Below are positions 1 through 9,413 of a stretch of 64,000 nt of DNA, piece after piece (position 1 is the stretch's first letter; each line of letters opens with the position of its first letter). The position numbers were made by a program, and so were the translations under genes. This DNA is from Nocardioides sp. QY071 (GTDB lineage: Bacteria > Actinomycetota > Actinomycetes > Propionibacteriales > Nocardioidaceae). The DNA lies in the NCBI RefSeq assembly GCF_029961765.1, contig NZ_CP124681.1:1922001-1986000 (forward strand), read 5' to 3'. The notes under the pieces were generated by a model. It was not told the DNA's origin and ran no database searches. It saw nothing but the letters and a program-made list of their open reading frames with translations.

Positions 1-17
1 CCGGGGTCGACCGTCAT
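1..17 (-). CDS. 5' end of a gene leaving the window on the left, probably iron-regulated
   Basis: A minus-strand ATG at 17 opens a reading frame beginning M-T-V-D-P that runs off the window. An AAGGAG ribosome-binding site lies at a normal distance upstream of it. Too little is present to assign a product. The iron box at 56-74 lies just upstream on this strand, so an iron-uptake or siderophore-related role is an inference from regulation only. Confidence 0.5.
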
Positions 18-55
18 GTCCGCTCCTTGCAGCTCCGTCGTGAGCCTGGGTGATA

Positions 56-74
56 TTAGGTGAGCCTAACCTAC
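56..74. promoter_or_regulatory. IdeR/DtxR-type iron box
   Basis: This 19-base imperfect palindrome (TTAGG-TGAGCC-TAACCTAC) matches the classical DtxR/IdeR consensus at 17 of 19 positions when read on the minus strand. It lies about 40 bases upstream of the minus-strand start at 17 and about 130 bases upstream of hrcA. Position favours control of the leftward gene by an iron-loaded repressor. Confidence 0.75.
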
Positions 75-142
75 TTGAATCGCGGCGGAGAGGGAAGGGC
101 GTGTCCCGCGGGTCCGGGGATTCGACCGGGTCAGGGCTAGGA

Positions 143-169
143 TTGGCACTCCCGGCGGTGGAGTGCCAG
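143..169 (+). promoter_or_regulatory. CIRCE operator upstream of hrcA
   Basis: Two 9-base arms (TTGGCACTC and GAGTGCCAG) are perfectly complementary apart from one end position and are separated by 9 bases. This is the CIRCE layout (TTAGCACTC-N9-GAGTGCTAA) bound by HrcA. It lies 36 bases before the hrcA start, so autoregulation of hrcA-dnaJ is expected. Confidence 0.9.
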
Positions 170-205
170 GTTCCACGGGGCTCGGCGAAGGTTCAGGAGG
201 TGGGC

Positions 206-1231
206 ATGCAGGAGGAGCGCAGGCTCGCCGTGCTGCGGGCGATCGTCGAGGACTACGTCTCGACCGAGGAGCCGGTCGGCTCCAAGGCGCTCGTCGAGCG
301 CCACCACCTCAACGTCTCGCCGGCCACCATCCGCAACGACATGGCGGCGCTCGAGGAGGAGGGATACCTCCACCAGCCGCACACCAGCGCCGGTCGGGTG
401 CCGACCGACAAGGGCTACCGGCTCTTCGTCGACCGCCTCTCCACGGTCAAGCCGACCACTCAGGCCGAGCGCCGCGCGATCGCCGGATTCCTCGAGGGCG
501 CGGTCGACCTCGACGACGTCGTGAACCGCTCGGTCCGCCTGCTCGCGCAGCTGACCCGGCAGGTCGCCGTCGTGCAGTACCCCACGCTCTCGCGCTCCAC
601 CGTGCGCCACATCGAGGTCGTCGCGCTGACGCCGGTGCGGCTGCTGCTGGTGCTGATCCTGAGCTCGGGCCGTGTCGAGCAGCGCCTCGTCGAGCTCGAC
701 GCCGAGATCAGCGACGACGAGCTCGCCACCCTGCGCTCGCGGATCAACCTCGCCGCCACCGGCGAGGTGATCGCCGACGCCGCCACCGCGCTCCTCGCCC
801 TGGTCCGCGACGACGCGGGCACCCCGACGGCCTCCGCGCCCACCGTCGCCGTCGTCGACACCTTGGTCGAGGCGATGAGCGACCACCGCTCCGACGAGCG
901 CGTCGTCGTCGGCGGTACGGCGAACCTGGCCCGGTTCGGCGACAGCTTCGAGACCTCGGTCCGCCCGCTGCTCGAGGCGCTCGAGGAACAGGTCGTGCTC
1001 CTCAAGCTGCTCGGCGAGGCGACCTCCGGCGGTGCGGTGACGGTCCGCATCGGCGCCGAGGGCCCCTACGAGAACCTCGCCTCCACCAGCGTGGTCGCCA
1101 CCGGCTACGGCCCCGACGACGCGCTCGCCGCGCTCGGGATCGTCGGCCCCACCCGCATGGACTACCCCGGAACGATGGCGGCGGTGCGTGCCGTGGCGCG
1201 CTACGTCTCCCGCATCCTCGACGAGAGCTGA
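206..1231 (+). CDS. hrcA: heat-inducible transcription repressor HrcA
   Basis: The product of 341 residues is the repressor that binds CIRCE operators and controls class I heat-shock genes. The N-terminal winged helix is recognisable (residues 1-75, with [11 protein letters not shown] and [18 protein letters not shown]), followed by the GAF-like HrcA core. I chose the ATG at 206 because GGAGG stands just upstream and the length fits the family. A longer in-frame extension to about position 50 would run through the CIRCE element and has no family support. The dnaJ gene follows after 11 bases, so the two are probably co-transcribed and autoregulated through the CIRCE site. Confidence 0.95.
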   Translation: MQEERRLAVLRAIVEDYVSTEEPVGSKALVERHHLNVSPATIRNDMAALEEEGYLHQPHTSAGRVPTDKGYRLFVDRLSTVKPTTQAERRAIAGFLEGAVDLDDVVNRSVRLLAQLTRQVAVVQYPTLSRSTVRHIEVVALTPVRLLLVLILSSGRVEQRLVELDAEISDDELATLRSRINLAATGEVIADAATALLALVRDDAGTPTASAPTVAVVDTLVEAMSDHRSDERVVVGGTANLARFGDSFETSVRPLLEALEEQVVLLKLLGEATSGGAVTVRIGAEGPYENLASTSVVATGYGPDDALAALGIVGPTRMDYPGTMAAVRAVARYVSRILDES

Positions 1232-1242
1232 GAAGAAGAGAA

Positions 1243-2403
1243 GTGAGCCAGGACCCCTACGAGCTGCTGGGCGTCGGTCGCGACGCCGACGCCGACGCCA
1301 TCAAGAAGGCCTACCGCAAGCTCGCCCGCCAGCTCCACCCGGACGTCAACCCGGACCCGGAGAGCCAGGAGCGGTTCAAGCAGGTCACCGCCGCCTACGA
1401 GGTGCTCTCCGACCCGCAGAAGCGGGCGGCCTACGACCGCGGCGGCGACCCGTTCGGCGGCGGCTTCGGCGGTCAGGGCGCGGGCTTCTCGTTCACCGAC
1501 ATCATGGACGCCTTCTTCGGCGGCCAAGGTGGCGCGCAGGGCGGTGGCCGCGGTCCGCGGCCGCGCGTGCGGCGCGGTCAGGACGCCCTGATCCGGATCG
1601 AGGTCGAGCTCGCCGAGGCCGCCTTCGGCGTCTCCCGCGAGCTCAAGGTCGACACCGCCGTGCGGTGCACCACCTGCGGCGGCGAGGGCGCCGCCCCCGG
1701 CAGCCACCCGGTTCCGTGCGAGACCTGCCACGGCCAGGGCGAGGTCGCCCACGTCCAGCGCTCCTTCCTCGGCGAGATCCGCACGCTGCGCCCGTGCGCG
1801 GCGTGCCGCGGATTCGGCACCGTGATCCCCGACCCGTGCCGCGAGTGTGCGGGCGATGGTCGGGTCCGCTCGCGTCGTACCCTCACCGTCAAGATCCCCG
1901 CCGGCGTCGACAACGGCACTCGCGTCCAGCTCAGCGAGCAGGGCGAGGTCGGTCCCGGCGGCGGCCCCGCCGGCGACCTGTACGTCGAGATCCACGTCGC
2001 GCCGCACGAGGTCTTCGAGCGCCACGGCAACGACCTGCACTGCGCCGTGTCGGTGCCGATGACCGCCGCCGCCCTCGGTACGACGATCGAGCTGCCCACC
2101 CTCGAGGCCGACCTCGACGCGAGCGCGGACGTCGAGCGCTCCTTCGACCTGCAGGTCCCCGCCGGCACCCAGTCCGGCCACCAGGTCCTGCTCCGCGGCC
2201 GCGGCGTCCCCGGTCTGCGTGGCGGGCGCGGCGACCTCGCCGTCACCATCGCCGTCGACACCCCGACCCGGCTCGACCCCCGCCAGGAGGAGCTGCTGCG
2301 CGAGCTGGCGGCGATCCGCGGAGAGGAGCAGCCGACCGGCGACGTCCGCCCGGCCCACAAGACCATGTTCGGCCGGCTCCGCGACGCGTTCACCGCGCAC
2401 TGA
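1243..2403 (+). CDS. dnaJ: chaperone protein DnaJ (DnaJ2 type)
   Basis: The product has 386 residues and is a co-chaperone that stimulates DnaK ATPase. The order is J domain (about residues 4-68, with the HPD motif), a Gly/Phe-rich linker ([14 protein letters not shown]), a four-repeat CxxCxGxG zinc domain ([32 protein letters not shown]), then the C-terminal substrate-binding domains. The start is GTG at 1243, 11 bases after hrcA. Lying next to hrcA rather than in a dnaK operon marks it as the second actinobacterial DnaJ (DnaJ2). Control by the CIRCE element is likely. Confidence 0.95.
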   Translation: MSQDPYELLGVGRDADADAIKKAYRKLARQLHPDVNPDPESQERFKQVTAAYEVLSDPQKRAAYDRGGDPFGGGFGGQGAGFSFTDIMDAFFGGQGGAQGGGRGPRPRVRRGQDALIRIEVELAEAAFGVSRELKVDTAVRCTTCGGEGAAPGSHPVPCETCHGQGEVAHVQRSFLGEIRTLRPCAACRGFGTVIPDPCRECAGDGRVRSRRTLTVKIPAGVDNGTRVQLSEQGEVGPGGGPAGDLYVEIHVAPHEVFERHGNDLHCAVSVPMTAAALGTTIELPTLEADLDASADVERSFDLQVPAGTQSGHQVLLRGRGVPGLRGGRGDLAVTIAVDTPTRLDPRQEELLRELAAIRGEEQPTGDVRPAHKTMFGRLRDAFTAH

Positions 2404-2418
2404 CCCACGGCTGAGCAC

Positions 2419-3171
2419 ATGACGCTGCCCCAGCACCTCGTCGCGTCGCTCGACGGCGTGGGCCCCGGTGACGCGGTCACCGTCGAGGGCCACGAGGCAC
2501 ACCACGCGGTCGTCGTACGACGGCTGCGGGTGGGGGAGCGGCTGCTGCTCACCGACGGGCTGGGCCTGGTCGCGACCGGCGAGGTGACCGCCACCGCCAA
2601 GCGGGCGTTCACCGTCAGCGTCACCGCGGTCGAGGACCATCCCGAGCCCCGGCCGTCGGTCACCGTCGTGCAGGCGCTGCCCAAGGGTGAGCGCGGCGAG
2701 CTCGCCGTCGAGGTCCTCACCGAGATCGGGGTCGCCCGGATCGTCCCGTGGGCCGCCGCCCGCAGCGTCGCCGTCTGGAAGGGCGAGCGCGCCGCCAAGT
2801 CGCACGCCAAGTGGCAGGCGACCGCCCGCGAGGCGGCCAAGCAGGCCCGCCGCGCCTGGCACCCGACCGTGCTGCCGCTCGCCGGGACCGACGAGGTGGT
2901 CGACCTGATCGGCTCCGCCGACGTCGCGGTCGTCCTCCACGAGGACGCCACCGAGCCACTCGGCGCCCTCGCCCTGCCCGCCGACGGCGACCTGGTCGTC
3001 GTGGTCGGACCGGAGGGCGGTCTCACCGAGGCGGAGGTCGGCCGGTTCGTGGCGCAGGGCGCGGTCGCCGTACGCCTCGGTGCCGAGGTGCTGCGCACCT
3101 CCACCGCCGGCGTCGCCGCTGTCGCCGCACTGCTGTCGCGGACCCGCCGCTGGGGTGGTCTGACCAGTTAG
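2419..3171 (+). CDS. rsmE: 16S rRNA (uracil-1498-N3)-methyltransferase RsmE
   Basis: The product of 250 residues fits the RsmE family, SPOUT-fold enzymes that methylate U1498 of 16S rRNA. Family motifs are visible: an N-terminal PUA-like part (HEAHHAVVVRRLRVGERLLLTDG), then KGERGELAVEVLTEIGVARIVPW and AREAAKQARRAWHP. The C-terminal knot region has VVGPEGGLTEAEV and RLGAEVLRTSTAG. It starts 15 bases after dnaJ, in the conserved hrcA-dnaJ-rsmE order. A strong hairpin at 3208-3233 ends the transcript. Confidence 0.95.
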   Translation: MTLPQHLVASLDGVGPGDAVTVEGHEAHHAVVVRRLRVGERLLLTDGLGLVATGEVTATAKRAFTVSVTAVEDHPEPRPSVTVVQALPKGERGELAVEVLTEIGVARIVPWAAARSVAVWKGERAAKSHAKWQATAREAAKQARRAWHPTVLPLAGTDEVVDLIGSADVAVVLHEDATEPLGALALPADGDLVVVVGPEGGLTEAEVGRFVAQGAVAVRLGAEVLRTSTAGVAAVAALLSRTRRWGGLTS

Positions 3172-3207
3172 GGATTGGGCACGAACCGCAGCTGGATGGC
3201 CCGAAAT

Positions 3208-3233
3208 GTTGCGGTTTGGTCCCAAACCGCAAC
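3208..3233. terminator. bidirectional terminator hairpin between rsmE and a convergent gene
   Basis: The arms GTTGCGGTTTGG and CCAAACCGCAAC are perfectly complementary and almost touching. The hairpin lies in the 65-base gap between the convergent ends of rsmE and the HTH_42 gene, so it probably stops transcription from both sides. Confidence 0.75.
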
Positions 3234-3236
3234 AAC

Positions 3237-4289
3237 TCAGCGGGCCAGCAGCGCCTCGACCCGCCCGATCTCCTCGTCCAGCCCGGCGCGCTCGGACCGG
3301 GTCAGCTCCCGGACCAGCTCGACGACCACGACCCGGCCGTCCTCGACCCGCCACAGGCCGGCCAGCCAGCCGTCGGCGTAGATCGACAGGGCCTGGGCGC
3401 CGTTGACGCCCATCCACAGCCGGCGGTGCTCGGGTGCGGTCACCCGGTCGCGACCGGCGTGGGAGAGCCAGACGTTGTCGTAGTTGCCGAGCAGCCGCAC
3501 GGGCGCGGGCGCGTCCTCGTCGGCGATGGGGGCGCCCGGTACGTCGTACAGCGCCTTGCCGTCCTCGTCCTCGTGCACCTCGAGGTCGTCCATCGCCTTG
3601 ACGACCGGCCCCAGGCGGGTGATGCCGGACCAGGCCGTGACGTCGGCGGCGGTGCCGGGGCCGAAGGCCGCGAGGTAGCGACGCACGAGGGACGGTACGT
3701 CGGGCGCGGCCAGGGGCAGGTCGGTCCAGCGCTCGGCGTGGTCGTAGGCGACGGCGGTCGACCCGGTCGGCTTCCAGCAGCCGCGCGGGGGCAGCTGGAC
3801 GAGCACCTCGGCGACCCGGGCGACCTGACCCAGCTGGGTGGCGGTGTAGGCGGGGAACCGCTCGGCGAGCGCCGCGCCGAGCTGGCGCTGGGGGAGCGGG
3901 CCGTCGGCCAGGACCTCGCGGACGGCGGCCGAGAAGGCCGCGCGGTCGACCTCGCGCGCCGTACCGATCGACTGGCTCACCTTCATCTCACGCTCGCGCA
4001 CCGGCGCCGCCCACACGGGCAGGGTGACCGCGTCGGCGGGCAGGTGGAGGTGGACGGTGTCGCGCAGGCTGAGGATCCGCACCAGCGAGCGGTCCTCGAT
4101 CGCCGCGCTCACGGCGTGTGGGTCGAGGTCGGTGAGCCGCGCCGCGAGGGAGAGGTACGGCGACAGCGGCTCCTGCGCCTGCAGCCCGACCAGGTGCCCG
4201 ACCATCGCGGCCGCCTCCATCGTCACCCGCTCGAGCAGGTGCTGGCGCAGCAGGAGCGTCCGGTTCAGCCGGCGCCGCGAGAACCTCAC
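3237..4289 (-). CDS. winged-helix DNA-binding protein, HTH_42 / AlkZ-like DNA glycosylase family
   Basis: The product of 350 residues belongs to the HTH_42 (AlkZ/YcaQ) superfamily of tandem winged-helix proteins. Characterised members excise alkylated or crosslinked bases. The N-terminus has the family signature RRRLNRTLLLRQHLLERV and then HLVGLQAQEP. Gln37 and Gln39 form a Q-x-Q motif like the catalytic pair of AlkZ. The GTG start at 4289 overlaps the stop of the upstream lipoprotein gene (GTGA), which indicates coupled translation. Longer in-frame starts would run inside that gene and are unlikely. Whether it is a glycosylase or only a DNA-binding relative is not decided by sequence. Confidence 0.8.
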   Translation of the reverse strand: MRFSRRRLNRTLLLRQHLLERVTMEAAAMVGHLVGLQAQEPLSPYLSLAARLTDLDPHAVSAAIEDRSLVRILSLRDTVHLHLPADAVTLPVWAAPVREREMKVSQSIGTAREVDRAAFSAAVREVLADGPLPQRQLGAALAERFPAYTATQLGQVARVAEVLVQLPPRGCWKPTGSTAVAYDHAERWTDLPLAAPDVPSLVRRYLAAFGPGTAADVTAWSGITRLGPVVKAMDDLEVHEDEDGKALYDVPGAPIADEDAPAPVRLLGNYDNVWLSHAGRDRVTAPEHRRLWMGVNGAQALSIYADGWLAGLWRVEDGRVVVVELVRELTRSERAGLDEEIGRVEALLAR

Positions 4290-5191
4290 TCGACCGTGAT
4301 CCGCTTCGTGTCCTCGGTCGGCCCGCCGCCCTCGCCGCCCGACGGGTCGTCGGTGCGGGCGACGAAGGTGTAGCTGCCCGGCGGCAGCTCGCTCACGTCG
4401 ACCTGCGTGGTCCACGGCCAGAGCTTGTCGATCCAGCCGTCCGCCATGGCGGAGTTCTCGAGGACGACCTTGCCCGAGGAGTCCTGGATCTCCCAGGGCA
4501 CCGTCGCCTCGAAGGAGCTGGCGCGGCCGGAGGCGGTGAAGGTGTCGCTGACCGCGGTGCCCTCCGCGGGCTCGGTGACGTTGACCAGGGCCAGGACGTC
4601 GAGCTCGGGAGCGGCTCTCAGGCCGTCACCGACGGGCACTCCGAGCAGGGTGGCGGCCGGCTTGCCGTCGTACGTCACCCGGAGCGGGAGCCGCTCGCCG
4701 ACCGCTCCCTGCAGGGAGTAGACGAGCTGCTGGACGGCGAGCTTCGCCCGGGCGGGCTGCAGCGAGCCGCCCGTGAGCCAGGTGTCGTCGGCCAGGCCGA
4801 CCTCGATCGCGTCCGCGGACCTCGTCACCGACGCGAACCGGCCCTTCGGCCACAGCGTGCGGTAGTCGGGATCGACCGGGTCGCCGCTGGTGACCGCGGC
4901 GGCGGTCGCGACCAGCCGGTCGGCGCCGGCGACCTGGATGAACTCGCGGTAGAGCCGGTCGCCCTGCGGCGTCTCGCCCGCGTAGTACGCCGGCACGGCC
5001 GACGCCTCGTCGTCCGGGCTGCCGGTCGCCGACGGCGTCCCAGCGGCGCTGCCGGTGGCGCTGCCGGTGGCGACATCGGACGTCGGCGCGTTGGGCGTCG
5101 GCTCGGCGGCAGGGTCGTCGTCACCGCAACCGGCCAGCACGCCCAGGGCGAGGACGGCGCCGGCGGCGACGAGGGTGCGGGGGAAGGTCAT
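4286..5191 (-). CDS. GerMN/Gmad2-domain lipoprotein
   Basis: The product of 301 residues starts with a lipoprotein signal (lipobox LAGC at about residues 20-23), then a low-complexity Thr/Ser/Ala/Pro linker. Next is a GerMN-like domain (YYAGETPQGDRLYREF ... GERLPLRVTYDGKPA). A C-terminal Gmad2-type Ig-like domain follows (NVTEPAEGTAVSDTFTASG ... ELPPGSYTFVARTDDPS, ending in ITVE). The pair of domains is common in actinobacterial surface lipoproteins and is not restricted to spore formers. I chose the ATG at 5191 because it begins directly with the signal peptide. It is transcribed divergently from the HTH gene, with only 40 bases between them. Confidence 0.8.
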   Translation of the reverse strand: MTFPRTLVAAGAVLALGVLAGCGDDDPAAEPTPNAPTSDVATGSATGSAAGTPSATGSPDDEASAVPAYYAGETPQGDRLYREFIQVAGADRLVATAAAVTSGDPVDPDYRTLWPKGRFASVTRSADAIEVGLADDTWLTGGSLQPARAKLAVQQLVYSLQGAVGERLPLRVTYDGKPAATLLGVPVGDGLRAAPELDVLALVNVTEPAEGTAVSDTFTASGRASSFEATVPWEIQDSSGKVVLENSAMADGWIDKLWPWTTQVDVSELPPGSYTFVARTDDPSGGEGGGPTEDTKRITVE

Positions 5192-5231
5192 GCCTCGATC
5201 CTCTCCGATGCAGCGGCTCGGATGATGCACC

Positions 5232-6104
5232 ATGGGCGGCGTGGCAGACCGTTCCGGGACCGCTCCGACCACCTTCGCCGAGGCCCTGGGGGCCGCGATG
5301 GAGCGTCGTGGCGCCACGCTGACCCACCTGCGCGACCGGCTCGCCGCGCGCGGCCACCCCGTGTCCCTCACCGCGCTGTCCTACTGGCGCTCCGGGCAGC
5401 GCGAGCCCGAACGTGCCGCCTCGCTCGAGGCGATCCCCGAGCTGGAGGCCCTCCTCGGCCTCGAGGACGGCGCCCTGAGCCGGCGGCTGTCCGGCCGGCT
5501 GCGTCGGCGCGTCGGCGCGGTCGAGCCCTTCGACGAGCTCCTGGGCGACCCCGCGGTCGAGTCGGTGATCGGGGAGGAGGACGTCTGCCGGGTCTCCTCC
5601 CACCTCGTGGTCGACGTGGGAGCTCGGGGCGAGATCCTCCGGGCGCGGGTCCGTCAGGTCGTCGTCGCCGACCGAGAGGGCGTCGATGGCGTCACCCTGT
5701 TCGTCGGCCCCGACGTCGGGACCCAGGAGAACGCCGTCGTCATGACCGCGGTCGCCGGATGCACGATCGAGGAGACCTACGACGTCGAGAACGGCATCCG
5801 CGGCTCACGGCTGGTCTTCGAGCGGCCGCTCGCACTGGGCGAGTCGACGGTGACCGAGATCGAGGCGACGACCGACGGGCTGGACCTGGAGACCGACTAC
5901 GCGTTGGCCGCCGAGCAGCGTCTCGAGGAAGCCCTGGTCTGGGTGCGGTTCCACGCCGACCGGACTCCTTCGCGGTGCTGGGTGTACTTCTCCGAGGGCG
6001 GGCTGAGCCACAGCTGGCCGGTCGAGCTCGCCGGCGGGACCAGCGTGCACTACCGGCAGACCGCCTTCGGGCCCGGCTACCTCGGCGTGCGGTGGGAGTG
6101 GTGA
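5232..6104 (+). CDS. helix-turn-helix (XRE-like) regulator with a C-terminal effector-like region
   Basis: The product has 290 residues. The first 80 or so form an XRE-like helix-turn-helix (AEALGAAMERRGATLTHLRDRLA, then SLTALSYWRSGQREPERA). The rest is an actinobacterial domain of unknown role with no transmembrane segment. GTG at 5241 is an alternative start. The gene is divergent from the lipoprotein gene, so the 40-base gap must hold both promoters and this protein may control one of them; that is inference. Confidence 0.65.
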   Translation: MGGVADRSGTAPTTFAEALGAAMERRGATLTHLRDRLAARGHPVSLTALSYWRSGQREPERAASLEAIPELEALLGLEDGALSRRLSGRLRRRVGAVEPFDELLGDPAVESVIGEEDVCRVSSHLVVDVGARGEILRARVRQVVVADREGVDGVTLFVGPDVGTQENAVVMTAVAGCTIEETYDVENGIRGSRLVFERPLALGESTVTEIEATTDGLDLETDYALAAEQRLEEALVWVRFHADRTPSRCWVYFSEGGLSHSWPVELAGGTSVHYRQTAFGPGYLGVRWEW

Positions 6105-6137
6105 GCCGGCAGCGCGCGAGGTCCTAGGGTGGGGCTC

Positions 6138-6482
6138 GTGACGGATCCCGACTGCCTGTTCTGCAAGATCGTCGCCGGTGACATCCCGGCCGAGATCGTC
6201 CACACCGGCGAGCGCACGGTCGCCTTCCGCGACATCAACCCGCAGGCACCCCTGCACGTCCTCGTGGTGCCGCGCGACCACGAGCCGAACGCCGCCGCCT
6301 CGGCCACCGCCGACGCCTCGATGTTCGCCGAGATCGCCACCACCGCGCGCAGTGTCGCCACCGGTGAGGGGTACGACGACTACCGGCTCGTCTTCAACAC
6401 CGGTGCCGGCGTCGGGCAGACGGTCTTCCACACCCACTGCCACGTGCTCGCCGGGCGTCCGATGGGCTGGCCGCCCGGCTGA
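6138..6482 (+). CDS. HIT family (HinT-like) nucleotide hydrolase/transferase
   Basis: The product is about 114 residues and fits the small HinT branch of the histidine-triad family. It begins TDPDCLFCKIVAGDIPAEIV and has the triad HTHCHVLAGRPMGWPPG at the C-terminus, with H-x-H-x-H intact. HinT enzymes act on purine nucleoside phosphoramidates. GTG at 6138 gives the usual family N-terminus; GTG at 6129 would add three residues. The position just before phoH is the common actinobacterial arrangement. Confidence 0.9.
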   Translation: MTDPDCLFCKIVAGDIPAEIVHTGERTVAFRDINPQAPLHVLVVPRDHEPNAAASATADASMFAEIATTARSVATGEGYDDYRLVFNTGAGVGQTVFHTHCHVLAGRPMGWPPG

Positions 6483-6591
6483 GCCGGACCCCACCGCGCC
6501 TGCGCAAACGAGTGGGCGCGGCACGGCCCCGCCACGTACCATGGAGAGGCCGCATCGTCGTCCCTGAAAGGCCGCCCGTCCTCGGGCATCC

Positions 6592-7646
<1,055 letters not shown>

Positions 7647-7650
<4 letters not shown>

Positions 7651-8105
7651 CCATCGAGATCCTCGACGAGTCCGGAAGCGGTCTCGACGTGAAGCACTTC
7701 TCCCAGCTGGCGCGGTTCGTGATGGACCAGATGCGCGTCCACCCGCTCGCCGAGCTGTGCATCAAGGCGGTCGACGAGGACACCATCGCCGAGCTCAACG
7801 AGAAGTGGATGGAGAAGGAGGGCCCGACCGACGTGCTCGCCTTCCCCATGGACGAGCTGCGGCCCGGCCTGGTCAACGAGGAGCCCGAGGAGGGTGTGCT
7901 CGGCGACCTCGTGCTGTGCCCGGCGGTCGCCGAGCGACAGGGCGAGACGGCCGGCCACGGCACCCTCGCCGAGCTCGAGCTGCTCACCACCCACGGCATC
8001 CTGCACCTGCTCGGCTACGACCACGCCGAGCCGGAGGAGCACAAGGTGATGTTCGGCCTGCAGGACCAGCTGCTGGCCCAGTGGCGGGCCCAGCCGGCCA
8101 CATGA
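7647..8105 (+). CDS. ybeY: endoribonuclease YbeY
   Basis: The product of 152 residues is the zinc-dependent endoribonuclease involved in 16S rRNA 3' maturation and ribosome quality control. The signature H-x3-H-x5-H is complete (THGILHLLGYDHAEPEEH), and TDVLAFPMDE and GDLVLCPAVAE match the family. It overlaps phoH by four bases upstream and the CorC-like gene by four bases (ATGA) downstream, forming one coupled operon. Confidence 0.97.
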
Positions 8106-9409
8106 TAGCCGACAGTCTGTGGCCGCTGGGAGCAGCGGCTGTCCTGGTGGTGCTCGCGGGCCTGTTCGCCGCGGCGGACGCGGCGCTCGCCGGCTTCTCG
8201 CGCGCCCGCGCGCAGGAGATGGTGGGAGAGGGCAGGGCCGGCGCGCGGCGCCTCGTCGTCGTGCTCGAGGACGCGCCACGCCACCTCAACACCGCGCTGC
8301 TGCTGCAGCTGCTGTGCGAGATCGCGGCCATCGTCGTCGTCACGCTGTACGTCGACGACCGGCTCGACTCCTCCTGGTGGGCCCGTGCCGGCGTGGCCCT
8401 CGGGATCATGCTGGTGGTGTCCTTCGTCGTGATCGGCGTCGCGCCCCGCACCGTCGGCAGGCAGCACGCCGAGACGGTCGCGACCGTGTGCGCCTGGCCG
8501 CTGTCCGCGCTCACCACCGTGCTGGGCCCGATCCCGCGGCTGCTGATCCTGGTCGGCAACGCGATCACGCCCGGGCGCGGCTTCCGCGAGGGCCCGTTCC
8601 AGACCGAGACCGAGCTGCGCGAGCTGGTCGACATCGCGGAAGCCTCCGAGCTGATCGAGGCCGACGAGCGCAAGATGATCCACTCGGTCTTCGAGCTCGG
8701 CGACACCACCGTGCGCGAGGTGATGGTCCCGCGCGGCGACGTGGTCTACATCGAGTGCCACAAGAACCTGCGCCAGACCATGTCGCTGTTCCTACGCTCC
8801 GGCTTCTCGCGGGTCCCCGTCGTCGGTGAGAACCTCGACGACGTGCGCGGCATGGCGTACCTCAAGGACGTCGTCCGCCGCGACTTCGAGGCCCCGGACG
8901 TCGAGCTCACCCAGAAGGTCGAGGAGGTCATGCGACCCGCCATCTGGGTGCCCGAGTCGAAGCCGGTCGACGACCTGCTGCGCGAGATGCAGCTGCGCCG
9001 CCTCCACGTGGCGATCGTCGTCGACGAGTACGGCGGCACCGCCGGCCTGATCACCATCGAGGACCTGCTCGAGGAGATCGTCGGCGAGATCACCGACGAG
9101 TACGACGAGGCCGAGGTCGAGGTCGAGCACCTCGGTGACGGCATCGACGACCCGCACAGCAAGGTGCGGGTCTCCTCGCGCTACCCGGTCGACGACCTCG
9201 ACGAGCTCTTCGGCTTCACGATCGAGGAGGAGGACGTCGACTCCGTCGGCGGCCTGCTCGCCAAGCACCTCGGCCGGGTCCCGATCCCGGGCTCGGTGGT
9301 CGAGGCGCACGGCCTGCGCTTCGAGGCCGAGCACGCCGCCGGGCGCCGCAACAAGATCGGCACCGTGCTCATCTCGCGCGTTCCGCAGGACGAGCCGATT
9401 GCCGAATGA
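8102..9409 (+). CDS. CNNM/CBS-domain transporter-associated protein (HlyC/CorC family)
   Basis: The product has 435 residues. An N-terminal CNNM (DUF21) membrane domain with about four hydrophobic segments covers residues 1-150. A CBS pair follows at about residues 200-330 ([52 protein letters not shown]). A C-terminal CorC_HlyC domain ends the protein ([31 protein letters not shown]). The family is linked to magnesium efflux and homeostasis. The ATG at 8102 overlaps the ybeY stop. In related genomes this gene is soon followed by era; here era lies about 21.6 kb further on. Confidence 0.92.
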   Translation: MIADSLWPLGAAAVLVVLAGLFAAADAALAGFSRARAQEMVGEGRAGARRLVVVLEDAPRHLNTALLLQLLCEIAAIVVVTLYVDDRLDSSWWARAGVALGIMLVVSFVVIGVAPRTVGRQHAETVATVCAWPLSALTTVLGPIPRLLILVGNAITPGRGFREGPFQTETELRELVDIAEASELIEADERKMIHSVFELGDTTVREVMVPRGDVVYIECHKNLRQTMSLFLRSGFSRVPVVGENLDDVRGMAYLKDVVRRDFEAPDVELTQKVEEVMRPAIWVPESKPVDDLLREMQLRRLHVAIVVDEYGGTAGLITIEDLLEEIVGEITDEYDEAEVEVEHLGDGIDDPHSKVRVSSRYPVDDLDELFGFTIEEEDVDSVGGLLAKHLGRVPIPGSVVEAHGLRFEAEHAAGRRNKIGTVLISRVPQDEPIAE

Positions 9410-9413
9410 CAGG

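Noticed and set aside
50..205. Longer HrcA start giving a 393-residue protein
   Set aside because: The added residues would be read through the CIRCE operator, have no family counterpart, and the ATG at 206 has a good GGAGG.
1201..3417. Long antisense open frame opposite dnaJ and rsmE
   Set aside because: It mirrors the third-position bias of the real genes, contains no domain pattern and has no start signal. Similar long shadows at 13414-16464, 41229-41324 and 55510-58689 were rejected for the same reason.
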